A stretch of DNA of 64,000 nt from positions 20,323 through 84,322 of the forward strand of contig SUXH01000011.1 of NCBI GenBank assembly GCA_015061055.1, in the 5' to 3' direction. Each line of letters opens with the position of its first letter. Position 1 is the first letter of the stretch. The stretch is from Bacteroidales bacterium (GTDB lineage: Bacteria > Bacteroidota > Bacteroidia > Bacteroidales > Muribaculaceae). Below are positions 54,113 to 64,000 of the stretch, in pieces. The position numbers and the translations under genes were made by a program. The notes under the pieces are model-generated. The model saw only the letters and a program-made list of their open reading frames with translations. It was not told where the DNA came from and made no database searches.

Positions 54113-54136
54113 TGATTAAAGTGTGAAAATTATATG

Positions 54137-54144
54137 CAAAAATA
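54137..54144 (-). promoter_or_regulatory. -7 box of the glycerophosphodiesterase/G1P dehydrogenase operon
   Basis: TATTTTTG on the minus strand, 24 nt before the start codon. Confidence 0.5.
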
Positions 54145-54218
54145 TAATCAGAATAGAGAAAAAAGAGGTGTTTTCTCGTGTTTAACACAAAATTAACGGA
54201 AAAGTCATCATAATATTC

Positions 54219-54226
54219 TAACTTTG
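54219..54226 (+). promoter_or_regulatory. -7 box of the TPR protein gene
   Basis: TAACTTTG, 23 nt before the start codon. Confidence 0.55.
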
Positions 54227-54249
54227 CGCTGAATAAACTAATAAGTGTA

Positions 54250-56310
54250 ATGAAATTATTTTCGAACATATATACGTATATAAGTGTGTCAGTATTGATG
54301 TTTGCTGTAATAAGTGCTCAAAAAGTAAATGCGCAAATCAATACCGAGCAAGTGATGAATATTGGTAGGAATGCTATGTATTTTGAGGACTATGTTCTAT
54401 CGATACAGTATTTCAACCAAGTAATAGGGGTAAAGCCTTATCTTGCTGAACCATATTTTTATCGTGCAGTGGCAAAATTGAATTTGAGCGACTATAAGGG
54501 AGCTGAAGATGACTGCTCAAAGGCTATAGAAAGAAATCCATTCATTGTCGATGCCTATCAGGTACGAGGTGTGGCTCGCCAAACACTGCGTGATTATAAA
54601 GGCGCAATTGCCGATTATGAAACGGGGCTTAAACAATATCCCGAACATAAACAGTTCTTGATGAATAAAGCTATGTGTGAGGTGGCGATAAAACAATATG
54701 ATAAGGCTGCCGATACTTATGGCAAACTTATGAAAGTATATCCGAAATATTATAACGCATATTTGGGACGCGCTGAATTATATCTTGCTCAGAATGATAC
54801 AACGAAAGCTCTTGATGATGTGAATAAATGTTTGGAGCTTAATAAAAACGAGCCAAATGCGTATGTTATGCGTTCGGGAATTAAAATGAGCTATAAGAAA
54901 GATGTGCAAAGTGCACTTGAAGATATGAATGAGGCAATAAAACTTGAACCTCATTATGCAGGATATTTCATTAATCGAGCATATATGAAATATAAACTTG
55001 ATGACTATTTTGGAGCAATGGCCGACTATGATTATGCGTTGAGCCTTGAGCCAACAAACGTAACGGCTTATTATAATCGAGCTTTGTTGAAAATGGAAGT
55101 AAGTGAGAATAATAAAGCTATTGAAGATTTTTCGTATGTGTTGAAGAGCGATCCTAAGAATGTGTTGGCACGATATAATAGAGCCTCGCTTTACTATAAG
55201 ACAGGGCAATATAAGAAGGCAATAGGGGATTATGATAAACTGCTTGAAGTATATCCTAATTTTCAAATGGCATTATATTCACGAAGTGAGTGTAAACGAT
55301 TATTGGGAGATGTTGCAGGGGGAGAAAAAGACTACAAGCGTTCACAAGAATTATATAAGAAAAATAAGAGTGGCAACGATCCTGATATGCTGGCAAATAA
55401 TGAAGACAAAAACATTGTAGAGAGTGAGACACAAGATGGAACCGAATTTGAATCGGAAGATGCTGTGAAAAATAAGTTTAACACATTGCTTGTGGTGGAA
55501 AATGATAATGGAATGAAACCGGAATACGACAATAAGACAAGAGGACGTGTGCAGAATCAGAATATGAAAATTGACTATGAGCCTATGTTCGTATTGTCTT
55601 GTTATACCCAAGGAGGAGTGGTGCGCGACAACTTGTATTATATGAAAGAGGTGGACGAGGTTAATACATCTCGCCTCCTTCAGTTTGTAGTGTATTTGAC
55701 AAATCGTGTACCTTCTTTATATGAAGACCAAATCCAAAGACATTTTAATTCAATAGAGTATTATAATGGAATGCTCTCAACTTCGCAACCTAGAGTAATA
55801 GACTATTTGGGCAGGGCAATTGATTTTATGGTTGTGAAAAATCCTGAAGCAGCAATAACTGATTTGGATAAAGCCATAGCTATGCGCCCTAACTTTGCGC
55901 TTGCATATTTTGTACGGGCAACGGCACGTTATCAACAAATAGAGGTCGAAGCTTTGAACATAATGAATGATGATAATGTGCCAAATGATGCTGCTTTTGC
56001 CCAACGTAAACAAGCCAAGGAATATGAAGCAGTTATGAGCGATTTCGATAAAGTTATGGAATATTCGCCTAAGAACGTGTATGCTCTATATAATAAAGGT
56101 TGTGTGTATGCAAAGAGTGGAAATCTCACATCGGCGATAAGTTGTTTTACAAGCGCTATCGAAGTGCAATCTAATTTTGGAGAGGCTTATTATAATCGAG
56201 GTCTTGCATATCTTCAATTAGGAAACAAAGAGAAGGGGATAAGTGATTTGAGTAAAGCAGGAGAACTTGGTATACTGCCATCTTATAGTGTGCTTAAGCG
56301 AATGAACTAA
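54250..56310 (+). CDS. Exported tetratricopeptide-repeat protein
   Basis: 686 residues, signal peptide (cleavage near KVNAQIN). About nine to ten TPR units fill residues 35-380 (for example [20 protein letters not shown]), then a polar linker (about 380-430), a short segment of other fold, and three further TPRs at 520-680 ([15 protein letters not shown]). TPR superhelices are protein-binding scaffolds; periplasmic Bacteroidota examples are often linked to secretion or gliding-type machinery. Its partner is not evident. It has its own promoter, and thrS downstream has a separate one. Confidence 0.85.
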   Translation: MKLFSNIYTYISVSVLMFAVISAQKVNAQINTEQVMNIGRNAMYFEDYVLSIQYFNQVIGVKPYLAEPYFYRAVAKLNLSDYKGAEDDCSKAIERNPFIVDAYQVRGVARQTLRDYKGAIADYETGLKQYPEHKQFLMNKAMCEVAIKQYDKAADTYGKLMKVYPKYYNAYLGRAELYLAQNDTTKALDDVNKCLELNKNEPNAYVMRSGIKMSYKKDVQSALEDMNEAIKLEPHYAGYFINRAYMKYKLDDYFGAMADYDYALSLEPTNVTAYYNRALLKMEVSENNKAIEDFSYVLKSDPKNVLARYNRASLYYKTGQYKKAIGDYDKLLEVYPNFQMALYSRSECKRLLGDVAGGEKDYKRSQELYKKNKSGNDPDMLANNEDKNIVESETQDGTEFESEDAVKNKFNTLLVVENDNGMKPEYDNKTRGRVQNQNMKIDYEPMFVLSCYTQGGVVRDNLYYMKEVDEVNTSRLLQFVVYLTNRVPSLYEDQIQRHFNSIEYYNGMLSTSQPRVIDYLGRAIDFMVVKNPEAAITDLDKAIAMRPNFALAYFVRATARYQQIEVEALNIMNDDNVPNDAAFAQRKQAKEYEAVMSDFDKVMEYSPKNVYALYNKGCVYAKSGNLTSAISCFTSAIEVQSNFGEAYYNRGLAYLQLGNKEKGISDLSKAGELGILPSYSVLKRMN

Positions 56311-56368
56311 CAAGTGTGTGTTTATGCTTGATTATAATCGAGATGTGAGAAAAAATACTCATATCTCG

Positions 56369-56398
56369 TTTGTATTTGCTAACAATTTACTATCTTTG
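56369..56398 (+). promoter_or_regulatory. Promoter of thrS-infC-rpmI-rplT
   Basis: TTTG (56369-56372), 18 nt spacer, TATCTTTG (56391-56398). It makes starts upstream of 56400 impossible for this transcript and gives a leader of about 58 nt. Confidence 0.65.
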
Positions 56399-56461
56399 CA
56401 CGCAAATTTTATGTGGAATGTTGTGCCGCTTGTATGGCACACGAAAAAACTAAATAAACAA

Positions 56462-58399
56462 ATGATTAATATTACTTTTCCTGATGGAAGTGTGAAGCAA
56501 TTTGAAAGCGGAATTACACCATATCAAATTGCCGAAAGCATTAGCCCTCGTTTGGCAAAAGAGGTGCTTGCTGCTACTATAAATGGTGCTGAATGGGATA
56601 TCTCACGTCCAATTTGTAATGATGGTGAGATAAAATTGTTCAAGTGGGAAGATGCTGAAGGTAAACACGCTTTTTGGCACACATCGGCTCACTTGCTTGC
56701 CGAAGCACTACAAGAACTTTATAAGGGTGTTCAATTCGGTATTGGTCCTGCTATCGAAAATGGTTTCTACTATGATATCGATCCGGGCGAAAATCAAATT
56801 ACAAGTGCTGATTTTGCGAAAATTGAAGCTAAGATGGCTGAACTTGCAGCTAAGGATGAAGCAGTGGTGCGTGCCGATATAAGCAAAGAAGATGCACTTA
56901 AAATGTTTGGTGAACGTGGCGAGACATACAAATGCGAGTTGATTAATGACCTTGAAGACGGAACTATTTCAACATATACACAAGGAGCGTTTACCGATCT
57001 TTGTCGTGGTCCTCACTTGCCATCTACAGGCGCAATCAAAGCTGTGAAAATTATGTCAATCGCTGGTGCTTACTGGCGTGGTGACGAAAGCCGCAAGCAA
57101 ATGGTGCGTATCTATGGCGTGTCATATCCTAAGAAGAAGATGCTTGATGAATATCTTGCTGTTCTTGAAGAAGCTAAGAAGCGTGACCACCGTAAGATTG
57201 GTAAAGAAATGGAACTTTTTGCTTTCTCTCAAAATGTGGGACAAGGTCTTCCATTGTGGTTGCCTAAGGGTGCGGCATTACGTGATCGTCTTGAGCAATT
57301 CTTGAGAAAGATTCAACGTAAGTATGGTTATTTGCAAGTAATCACTCCGCATATCGGAAATAAGATGTTATATGTAACATCGGGTCACTATGCTAAATAT
57401 GGTAAGGATTCGTTCCAACCAATCCACACTCCAGAAGAAGGAGAAGAATATTTCTTGAAACCAATGAATTGTCCTCACCACTGTGAGATTTACAAGACAA
57501 CTCCTCGCTCATACAAGGATCTCCCATTGCGCTTTGCAGAATTTGGAACGGTGTATCGTTATGAACAAAGTGGCGAACTTCATGGGTTGACTCGTGTGCG
57601 TGGATTTACTCAAGACGATGCTCACTTGTTCTGTACTCCTGATCAATTGAAAGATGAGTTCTTGAAAGTGATGGATATCATTTTCTATATTTTCAAAGCT
57701 TTGAATTTTGAAAACTTCGAGGCTCAAATTTCGCTTCGTGATCCAAATAATACACAAAAATATGTGGGTAGCGATGAAAATTGGGAAAAAGCTGAACGTG
57801 CTATCATAGAGGCTTGTGCTGAAAAGGGCTTGAATGCAAAATCAGTGCAAGGAGAAGCGGCATTCTATGGACCTAAACTTGACTTTATGGTGAAAGATGC
57901 AATTGGTCGTCGTTGGCAACTTGGAACTATTCAGGTAGACTACAACTTGCCGGAACGTTTCGGACTTGAATATGTTGGAGCCGACAATCAAAAGCATCGT
58001 CCAATTATGATTCACCGAGCACCATTTGGTTCCATGGAGCGTTTTGTGGCTGTATTGCTTGAACACACAGCCGGTAAATTGCCTCTATGGCTAGCTCCCG
58101 ATCAAGTGGTTGTGTTGCCTATCAGTGAAAAATATAACGATTATGCACAAAAGGTTGTACTTGAACTTGCCGAAAAAGACATCCGTGCATTCGTTGACGA
58201 TAGAAATGAGAAAATCGGTAAGAAAATTCGCGACAATGAGTTGAAAAAAATTCCATATTTGCTCATTGTTGGTGAAAAAGAAGCAGAAAATGATGAAGTT
58301 TCTGTAAGAAAACAGGGCGAAGGTGACCAAGGTTCGAAAAAAATTACTACCTTTGCAACCGATTTTGCTCTTGAGATAGAGAAAATGACAAACTTTTAA
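56462..58399 (+). CDS. thrS: Threonine--tRNA ligase
   Basis: 645 residues from [10 protein letters not shown]. The TGS domain (1-60), the editing domain with the zinc-type motif [11 protein letters not shown], the class II catalytic core with [27 protein letters not shown] and [17 protein letters not shown], and the anticodon-binding domain (about 540-645) are all complete. The frame is open upstream to 56318, but the promoter lies inside that part and the added residues have no homology. It heads thrS-infC-rpmI-rplT. Confidence 0.97.
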   Translation: MINITFPDGSVKQFESGITPYQIAESISPRLAKEVLAATINGAEWDISRPICNDGEIKLFKWEDAEGKHAFWHTSAHLLAEALQELYKGVQFGIGPAIENGFYYDIDPGENQITSADFAKIEAKMAELAAKDEAVVRADISKEDALKMFGERGETYKCELINDLEDGTISTYTQGAFTDLCRGPHLPSTGAIKAVKIMSIAGAYWRGDESRKQMVRIYGVSYPKKKMLDEYLAVLEEAKKRDHRKIGKEMELFAFSQNVGQGLPLWLPKGAALRDRLEQFLRKIQRKYGYLQVITPHIGNKMLYVTSGHYAKYGKDSFQPIHTPEEGEEYFLKPMNCPHHCEIYKTTPRSYKDLPLRFAEFGTVYRYEQSGELHGLTRVRGFTQDDAHLFCTPDQLKDEFLKVMDIIFYIFKALNFENFEAQISLRDPNNTQKYVGSDENWEKAERAIIEACAEKGLNAKSVQGEAAFYGPKLDFMVKDAIGRRWQLGTIQVDYNLPERFGLEYVGADNQKHRPIMIHRAPFGSMERFVAVLLEHTAGKLPLWLAPDQVVVLPISEKYNDYAQKVVLELAEKDIRAFVDDRNEKIGKKIRDNELKKIPYLLIVGEKEAENDEVSVRKQGEGDQGSKKITTFATDFALEIEKMTNF

Positions 58400-58408
58400 T
58401 ATTATTTA

Positions 58409-59008
58409 ATGGAGAAAAAACCATCTTGGACAGGACCTAAGAAGCCTGCAACATCGCGACCGGCTGCAGAAGTCGCAAAGAAAAAAGGGGATAAGGAAGG
58501 AAAAGACCCGCACGCAATAAATGACCGAATCAGGGCAAAAGAAGTGCGTTTGGTGGGCGATAATGTTGAGCAAGGAGTGTATCCGATTGCTGAAGCATTG
58601 CGTATAGCCGATGAAATGGACCTTGACCTTATCGAAATTTCTCCAAATGCAGAACCTCCGGTATGTAGGATTTTGGATTATCAAAAATTCCTATATCAAC
58701 AGCGTAAGCGCTTGAAGGAGCAGAAAGCTAAGTCAACTAAGGTGGTAGTTAAAGAAATTCGTTTCGGACCTCAAACCGATGATCATGACTACAATTTTAA
58801 ATTGAAGCATGCTCAAGGTTTCCTAAAAGAAGGTGCAAAGGTGAAAGCGTATGTATTCTTTAAGGGACGTTCGATACTTTTCAAAGAACAAGGCGAAGTG
58901 CTGTTGTTGCGTTTTGCTAATGACTTGGAAGAATTTGGCAAAGTAGAGCAAATGCCTGTCTTGGAAGGAAAGCGAATGACTATAATGCTTACTCCAAAGA
59001 AAAAATAA
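58409..59008 (+). CDS. infC: Translation initiation factor IF-3
   Basis: 199 residues. A basic N-terminal extension (about 40 residues: [18 protein letters not shown]) precedes the IF-3N domain ([35 protein letters not shown]) and the IF-3C domain ([20 protein letters not shown]). It prevents premature subunit joining and checks start codons. The start is a normal ATG rather than the ATT used for autoregulation in enterics. It lies 9 nt after thrS. Confidence 0.97.
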   Translation: MEKKPSWTGPKKPATSRPAAEVAKKKGDKEGKDPHAINDRIRAKEVRLVGDNVEQGVYPIAEALRIADEMDLDLIEISPNAEPPVCRILDYQKFLYQQRKRLKEQKAKSTKVVVKEIRFGPQTDDHDYNFKLKHAQGFLKEGAKVKAYVFFKGRSILFKEQGEVLLLRFANDLEEFGKVEQMPVLEGKRMTIMLTPKKK

Positions 59009-59021
59009 GAATTGAAAAATA

Positions 59022-59054
59022 AGAGCCTTGGGCTTTTTGGGTTGCCCAAGCTCT
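59022..59054 (+). promoter_or_regulatory. Hairpin between infC and rpmI
   Basis: AGAGCCTTGGGC (59022-59033) pairs with GCCCAAGCTCT (59044-59054) with one bulge; no T-run follows. Its place suggests a translational operator for rpmI-rplT (L20 autoregulation acts here in other bacteria) or an RNA processing site. Confidence 0.5.
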
Positions 59055-59086
59055 GTTATAAGTATAATTAATTAAAAATTAAAAAA

Positions 59087-59284
59087 ATGCCAAAAGTTAA
59101 AACTAATTCCGGTGCTAAAAAAAGATTCGTTCTTACCGGAACAGGAAAGATTAAGAGAAAGCATGCTTACAAGAGTCACATCTTGACTAAGAAGACTAAA
59201 AAGCAAAAGAGAAACTTGCGTCACTTTACTCTTGTTGACTGTGCTGATGCAGCTAACGTTCGCAAGTTGCTTTGCTTGAAGTAA
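59087..59284 (+). CDS. rpmI: 50S ribosomal protein L35
   Basis: 65 residues, very basic: [20 protein letters not shown], then [17 protein letters not shown], diagnostic for L35. It sits in the conserved infC-rpmI-rplT order. Length is standard. Confidence 0.97.
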   Translation: MPKVKTNSGAKKRFVLTGTGKIKRKHAYKSHILTKKTKKQKRNLRHFTLVDCADAANVRKLLCLK

Positions 59285-59405
59285 GAAAGTAAACGATTTC
59301 TCAGAGATTTTTCAAAAAAAGAATTAAGTATTTTTTATTAACCGAATGCTTAGCAGATTAAAGAGCAAACTGAAATGCCGCTAACATTCAAAAAAAATTA
59401 AGAAA

Positions 59406-59756
59406 ATGCCAAGATCAGTAAACCACGTAGCTTCAAGAGCTCGTAGAAAAAGAATTTTAAAACTTACAAGAGGTCAGTACGGATGCCGTCGTAATGTGTG
59501 GACAGTTGCCAAGAATTCTTGGGAAAAAGGTCTAACATATGCTTATCGTGACCGCAAGAACAAAAAACGTAATTTCCGTGCTCTATGGATTCAAAGAATC
59601 AATGCAGCAGCACGTATTGAAGACCTTTCTTACTCAAAGTTGATGGGCTTGATTCACAAGGCAGGTATCGAAATCAACCGCAAAGTCCTTGCAGACCTTG
59701 CAGTAAACAATCCTGCAGCATTTAAGGCTATCGTAGAAAAGGTAAAGAACGCATAA
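59406..59756 (+). CDS. rplT: 50S ribosomal protein L20
   Basis: 116 residues: [31 protein letters not shown] and [11 protein letters not shown]20 is an early 50S assembly protein and represses its own operon in many bacteria. The 121-nt gap to rpmI holds short hairpins but no clear promoter. A strong terminator follows. Confidence 0.98.
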   Translation: MPRSVNHVASRARRKRILKLTRGQYGCRRNVWTVAKNSWEKGLTYAYRDRKNKKRNFRALWIQRINAAARIEDLSYSKLMGLIHKAGIEINRKVLADLAVNNPAAFKAIVEKVKNA

Positions 59757-59778
59757 GAATTGTTTTTTGTGTTAAATA

Positions 59779-59812
59779 AAGAAAAAGCTTCAGTAAACTG
59801 AGGCTTTTTCTT
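59779..59812 (+). terminator. rplT terminator
   Basis: AAGAAAAAGCTTCAGT pairs with ACTGAGGCTTTTTCTT over a 2-nt turn, followed by GTTTT. Confidence 0.9.
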
Positions 59813-59908
59813 GTTTTATATTTGGATATTAAAAATGAATTTATTAAATTTGCCATAGATTAAGGTAGGCAAATGAGGGAAAGAGTTCCCAGTGATAAAG
59901 TAAAAACC

Positions 59909-59916
59909 TAACTTTG
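59909..59916 (+). promoter_or_regulatory. -7 box of the ncRNA downstream of rplT
   Basis: TAACTTTG; no strong TTTG at the expected distance. Transcription would begin near 59922. Confidence 0.6.
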
Positions 59917-59921
59917 GTAAT

Positions 59922-60160
59922 TAAAATTTGATAAATAGCCATATCAAAGCAGATTGGGTTACTCTTCAAATTATAATGAAATACCGAGATAAGCATTCTC
60001 GTTGATGGCGGGCCCCAACTATTTATAGTGTCCTTGCGACCAGGCGGATTACAAAGATGAGAAAGCTCTCAAATCCTGTTTTATCGGAGTTTCATCGCAT
60101 CCTTTGGTATGGCATAATATAGAAGTCTGTAAACGTGTTTAAAAGCCGTTTGCAGACTTT
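59922..60160 (+). ncRNA. Rod-shaped structured RNA, candidate Bacteroidales-1/6S-like RNA
   Basis: About 240 nt with its own promoter and terminator and no credible ORF. GCCATATCAAAG (59938-59949) pairs over 12 bp (one G-U) with CTTTGGTATGGC (60102-60113). Inside, ATGAAA-CCGA near 59978-59991 pairs with TCGG-TTTCAT near 60083-60096, and further helices continue, so the molecule folds as one long interrupted rod, as 6S RNA does. From memory, the Bacteroidales-1 RNA motif is typically found next to the L20 gene behind a promoter of this kind; the position here fits. Identity is inference and was not checked with a covariance model. Confidence 0.6.
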
Positions 60161-60166
60161 TTTGCT
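60124..60166 (+). terminator. Terminator of the ncRNA
   Basis: AAGTCTGTAAACG pairs with CGTTTGCAGACTT across about 10 nt, then TTTTGC. Note the stem is nearly perfect with one G-U. Confidence 0.85.
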
Positions 60167-60297
60167 TGGTTTAGGGGTTAGCGAGTTTTGGCTCATCTGA
60201 TAAGGATAATCCGGTAGGTAAGTTAATTAAGAGTTATTTGGGGTATAGAACAGTATAAACCTGATTATTATGCCAAAGGCATTAAATCGCGTATTAA

Positions 60298-60433
60298 CCG
60301 CGCGTAAGAAAACCTTCGGTTTTCGCCACGTGCGGAAATAAACAACAAAAAACAGTTTCTGAAAGAAACCATATCATCGAGATAAAATGGCACTTTTCAA
60401 GTGCTGTAGGATATCGATTTATAACCGCACGTG
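60298..60433. other. Structured element with two mutually exclusive stems
   Basis: CACGTGCGG (60327-60335) can pair perfectly with CCGCACGTG (60425-60433), enclosing two hairpins (GTTTCT/AGAAAC at 60355-60369; GCACTT/AAGTGC at 60390-60404). Its inner eight bases can instead pair with CCGCGCGT (60298-60305), enclosing AAAACC/GGTTTT (60309-60323). This could be an RNA switch or the remnant of a small mobile element with inverted ends. In 60167-60297 I see only a small hairpin (GCCAAAGGC) and no gene. Confidence 0.45.
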
Positions 60434-60601
60434 ACACTGTTGGCTAATTTGTTGGTTGGTGATAAATTGAGACAAGATCAAAAAGATGTGGTAGAGAAAG
60501 CACTAAATAAATTATACCAGGTAGAATATATAAAAAGTGATAAAGAGGGAAGTTCTTTAATCGATGAAGTGCTTGAAGAAATTGAAAAATGTACATATTA
60601 A
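60431..60601 (+). pseudogene. Short coding-like fragment, unidentified
   Basis: An open frame of 56 codons from GTG 60431, with a charged helical composition (DKLRQDQKDVVEKALNKL, then LIDEVLEEIEK). A stop lies directly upstream in frame (60422-60424), and there is no promoter box or good start context. It looks like the C-terminal relic of a longer protein; family not recognised. A short real peptide gene cannot be excluded. Confidence 0.3.
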
Positions 60602-60615
60602 ATATTTGTAGAATT

Positions 60616-61172
60616 ATGAAAAAGAAAATAAGTTTATTAGCATTATTGCTAAGTATGTGGGTCAGTGCTTATGCTTATGATTTTGAAGTCGGCGGTATAT
60701 ACTACAACATTATCTCGTCAACCGACAAAACCGTCGAAGTGATATATAAGGTAAGTTATTCCTCTATTTATAGTAATGAATATACCGGAAGTGTAGTAAT
60801 CTATGATGGTGCTACTTACTCCGTAACAAGTATGGAAATTATGCTTTTGCAGGTCTTTCAAAGTTGGGCAAAATATATTCGTTAAATTCTGTGCCACCTA
60901 CATGTGTCGATGAAACGGTGTTTAAGGATGTAAATAAAGATAAATGTGCTTTGTTTGTTCCAATTGGTGCAATCGAGGATTATAAATATACTTATGTGTG
61001 GTGGGATTTCAATAATATAGTTGAAAAAGATATGTCAGGTGTGGAAGAAATGTTTGTGGATGATGTAACTCTAATTGAATACTATGACTTAAATGGGGTG
61101 AAGGTGTCAAACCCTCAGAATGGGGTATATATCAAGAAGCAAGGAAGCAAAACAACAAAAGTTGTTTTGTGA
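60616..61172 (+). pseudogene. BspA-like surface protein gene broken by a 1-nt frameshift
   Basis: The first part reads MKKKISLLALLLSMWVSAYA (signal peptide) and continues to TYSVTS, then falls into a meaningless frame ending at 60885. Adding one base near 60833 restores SVTS-I-GNYAFAGLSKLGKIY, the LRR_5 motif of BspA-like proteins, and the frame runs on through VPPTCVDETVF to a C-terminal tail YYDLNGVKVSNPQNGVYIKK, like a T9SS-associated sorting tail. Reconstructed length is about 185 residues with only one leucine-rich unit, so repeats were probably also lost. Sequencing error is possible. Confidence 0.75.
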
Positions 61173-61221
61173 AATTGATAATTGAGAGTTTAATAAAATC
61201 TTGGCATAAGTACAAAGCGGG

Positions 61222-61260
61222 AAACACCTCAATGCAACTGTGGTTGCGCTGAGGTGTTTT
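61222..61260 (+). terminator. Terminator after the BspA-like gene
   Basis: AACACCTCA (61223-61231) pairs with TGAGGTGTT (61250-61258), with inner GCAAC/GTTGC pairing, followed by TTAGC. Confidence 0.75.
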
Positions 61261-61326
61261 AGCATTATTGATGTGTAATAATGGTCTTGTCATAGATGAA
61301 TCTTGTTGGATGATAAATATTAATGA

Positions 61327-62694
<1,368 letters not shown>

Positions 62695-62701
62695 TGAAAA
62701 T

Positions 62702-62739
62702 AAAAGCAGTTTCCTTTAGCTTGTGAGGAAACTGCTTTT
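62702..62739. terminator. Bidirectional terminator between eno and the DUF1460 gene
   Basis: AAAAGCAGTTTCCT (62702-62715) and AGGAAACTGCTTTT (62726-62739), perfect 14-bp stem with a 10-nt loop. Confidence 0.9.
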
Positions 62740-62742
62740 GAA

Positions 62743-63606
62743 TTATTCTATCATTCTGAAAACTCTGACGCCGATACAACTGCGTATGCGATTCAAATAT
62801 TCATAAAAGGTGTGTTTCTCGAGTTGTACTTTGCCTCCTCCCATAGATGCATTTATGAAATATAGTTCATTGTTCTCTTTGATTACTATACCTAAATGTG
62901 ATATGTCAAGACCTTTGATGTTGGTGACCATAGCTATAAAATCTCCACTTTTGAATGTTGCAATGCTGTTTTTTGCATTTACGTCTTCTTTTTTAATGTA
63001 TGGAAAACGGTGAGATCGAAATGCATTTTCAAAATATTTTATTTTCTCAAAAATGGTGCTGTCTTTGAGAGAAGGGTAGGCATCTCGATGTTTGCTCATA
63101 AAATCAATGGTCTTCACTAAATATTTGCATTTGGCGAAATTGGGAGTTATGTCTTTGACGTTGTCGCGAGTGGTATTGTTGATTATCCAGTCGCTGATGT
63201 AATGTAGACGTGAAGAATAATCGCTCATAACACCATTGCGGTATCTTACCGATTCAAGGTTGTTGGCGTAGTCGCGCCAACTTGTGCGGTTTGATAGGGT
63301 AGTGCGTGCAAGAGCATATAGAGTTTCTACGAATGTGGTGCAATCAAGTTCATCGATGTTGATTGTTAGTAGCTCTGATTCGCCTTCGAGGGTGTGTGCA
63401 ACGTAAGGGGTATTGAGAAGCTGATTGGCATAGAACACAACTAACTCGTTCGCTGTTTTTAAATTGCTTTTTTTCCCGTTTTCTAATAATGTGTTGATTT
63501 TTGTTGTGTCATTTTCACAGTGGAATCTCATATCCATTGGAGAAATGGCAAATGAAGTTGTACAAATAGTGGTGTTCAAAAGAACTGATAAAAGTATTTT
63601 TTTCAT
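62743..63606 (-). CDS. Exported DUF1460 (NlpC/P60-like amidase) protein
   Basis: 287 residues, signal peptide (cleavage near SFAISP). It has the DUF1460 arrangement: a helical N-terminus ending ANQLLNTPYVAHTLEG, the nucleophile in LDCTTFVETLYAL (Cys near residue 89), GDFIAMVTNIKGLD, ISHLGIV (His near 236) and NASMGGGKV. The family cleaves peptidoglycan fragments or gamma-D-Glu bonds (known structures from Bacteroides); the exact bond is not settled here. It converges on eno and has its own promoter. Confidence 0.87.
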   Translation of the reverse strand: MKKILLSVLLNTTICTTSFAISPMDMRFHCENDTTKINTLLENGKKSNLKTANELVVFYANQLLNTPYVAHTLEGESELLTINIDELDCTTFVETLYALARTTLSNRTSWRDYANNLESVRYRNGVMSDYSSRLHYISDWIINNTTRDNVKDITPNFAKCKYLVKTIDFMSKHRDAYPSLKDSTIFEKIKYFENAFRSHRFPYIKKEDVNAKNSIATFKSGDFIAMVTNIKGLDISHLGIVIKENNELYFINASMGGGKVQLEKHTFYEYLNRIRSCIGVRVFRMIE

Positions 63607-63643
63607 ATTTTAGTCAAAATTGTTTTGGTAATGATATTTTTTA

Positions 63644-63651
63644 CAAAAATA
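63644..63651 (-). promoter_or_regulatory. -7 box of the DUF1460 gene
   Basis: TATTTTTG on the minus strand, 37 nt before the start codon. Confidence 0.5.
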
Positions 63652-63797
63652 CGAGATTTTTTTTGATTTGAGACTTTTTAAAAGAATAAATGTCTTAGTA
63701 GTTGTGTTTAAATAACTTGGATGCAGGTTTGAAGAACAAAAGTATGCTGTAAAACATAAGTTAAACATTTTTTAACAAGAATATTTTATTGAAACTT

Positions 63798-63828
63798 TTT
63801 GTCGGTTTGAAAAAAGGTATTAACTTTG
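63798..63828 (+). promoter_or_regulatory. Strong promoter at the right edge
   Basis: TTTG (63798-63801), 19 nt spacer, TAACTTTG (63821-63828), followed by CACACGCTTTCGG. The 90 nt upstream are extremely AT-rich, like an UP element. Confidence 0.8.
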
Positions 63829-63833
63829 CACAC

Positions 63834-64000
63834 GCTTTCGGAAAGAAACGCCGTTGCGGAGTTTGAGCTACGAGAGCAAAAGAGCGAACATTGACTTATT
63901 TGCGATAGACGAAAAAAGATAACAGTAAGCACAAGGTAAGAACAAGACTGAAGGGACTGCGGTTCTCAGAGAAACGATTCTTAACTTAGGTGAAAAGACT
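63834..64000 (+). other. ORF-free leader, probably the start of an rRNA operon precursor
   Basis: At least 165 nt of transcript without a coding frame run off the window. It contains GCGAACATTGACTTATTTGCG, resembling the ACATTGA-type box of Bacteroidales rRNA leaders, small hairpins (CTTTCGGAAAG; TTCTCAGAGAA) and an unusually strong promoter. The 16S gene itself is not reached. This is inference from composition and memory of such leaders. Confidence 0.5.

Noticed and set aside
56318..56461. N-terminal extension of ThrRS by 48 residues
   Set aside because: A consensus promoter lies inside this stretch and the added residues do not resemble ThrRS.
59922..60160. tmRNA, RNase P RNA or SRP RNA as identity of the ncRNA
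   Set aside because: None of their hallmark sequences (tag-peptide frame, GAGGAAAGTCC, SRP tetraloop helix) is seen.

Overview
The window looks like a chromosomal segment of a low-GC member of the Bacteroidota, most probably order Bacteroidales and perhaps Muribaculaceae. Three things point there. Almost every transcription unit starts from a box of the form TAnnTTTG, often with TTTG or TTG 19-20 nt upstream, which is the primary-sigma promoter of this phylum. Genes rarely have a Shine-Dalgarno sequence. Several products carry type IX secretion-like C-terminal tails, BspA-type repeats or other surface modules typical of gut Bacteroidales. The family-level guess is inference.

Layout. 1-5300: efp (cut by the window edge) divergent from rpmH, a TAT-exported PIG-L deacetylase, a sugar-1-phosphate nucleotidyltransferase with an AmgK-like kinase fused to a RapZ C-terminal domain, and hflX. 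5300-13700: an accessory island with two eukaryote-type kinases, a PP2C phosphatase and a TerY-like von Willebrand A protein in one operon, next to a four-CxxC zinc protein and a LIM-plus-DA1-type metallopeptidase. 13700-17400: a TonB-domain protein, a 95-bp tandem repeat, a GMP synthase whose glutaminase domain has lost its catalytic core, and a zeta-toxin-like kinase beside an outer-membrane-protein relic. 17400-23500: MgtC-like protein, CPA2 antiporter, a barrel protein, a lipoprotein phosphoesterase and a peptidoglycan amidase. 23500-30400: pyrB-pyrI-flavin reductase-glyA behind a leader that looks like a transcription attenuator, then PBP1A and a PHP-type phosphatase.

30500-43500: a carboxyltransferase with two tandem biotinyl domains, two tandem four-repeat secreted paralogues, rplS, gpmI, a 5'-nucleotidase, a solitary FtsZ-C-like protein, and a beta-helix/T9SS-tail pair. 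43700-49700: one biosynthetic operon hisH-hisA-hisF-hisIE-ftsE-lysC-lysA. 49700-56300: META-domain protein, SGNH esterase, glycerol-1-phosphate dehydrogenase with a glycerophosphodiesterase, TPR protein. 56300-64000: thrS-infC-rpmI-rplT, a rod-shaped ncRNA (Bacteroidales-1/6S-like candidate), a second structured stretch, a frameshifted BspA-like gene, eno, a DUF1460 amidase-like protein, and at the right edge a strong promoter and ORF-free leader that probably begins an rRNA operon.

The strongest candidates for unusual biology are the TerY-type kinase/phosphatase/VWA cassette with the LIM-DA1 peptidase beside it, the GMP synthase lacking its glutaminase catalytic residues, the putative pyr attenuator, and the two structured RNAs downstream of rplT. 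All functional statements rest on reading motifs by eye; no database search was run.
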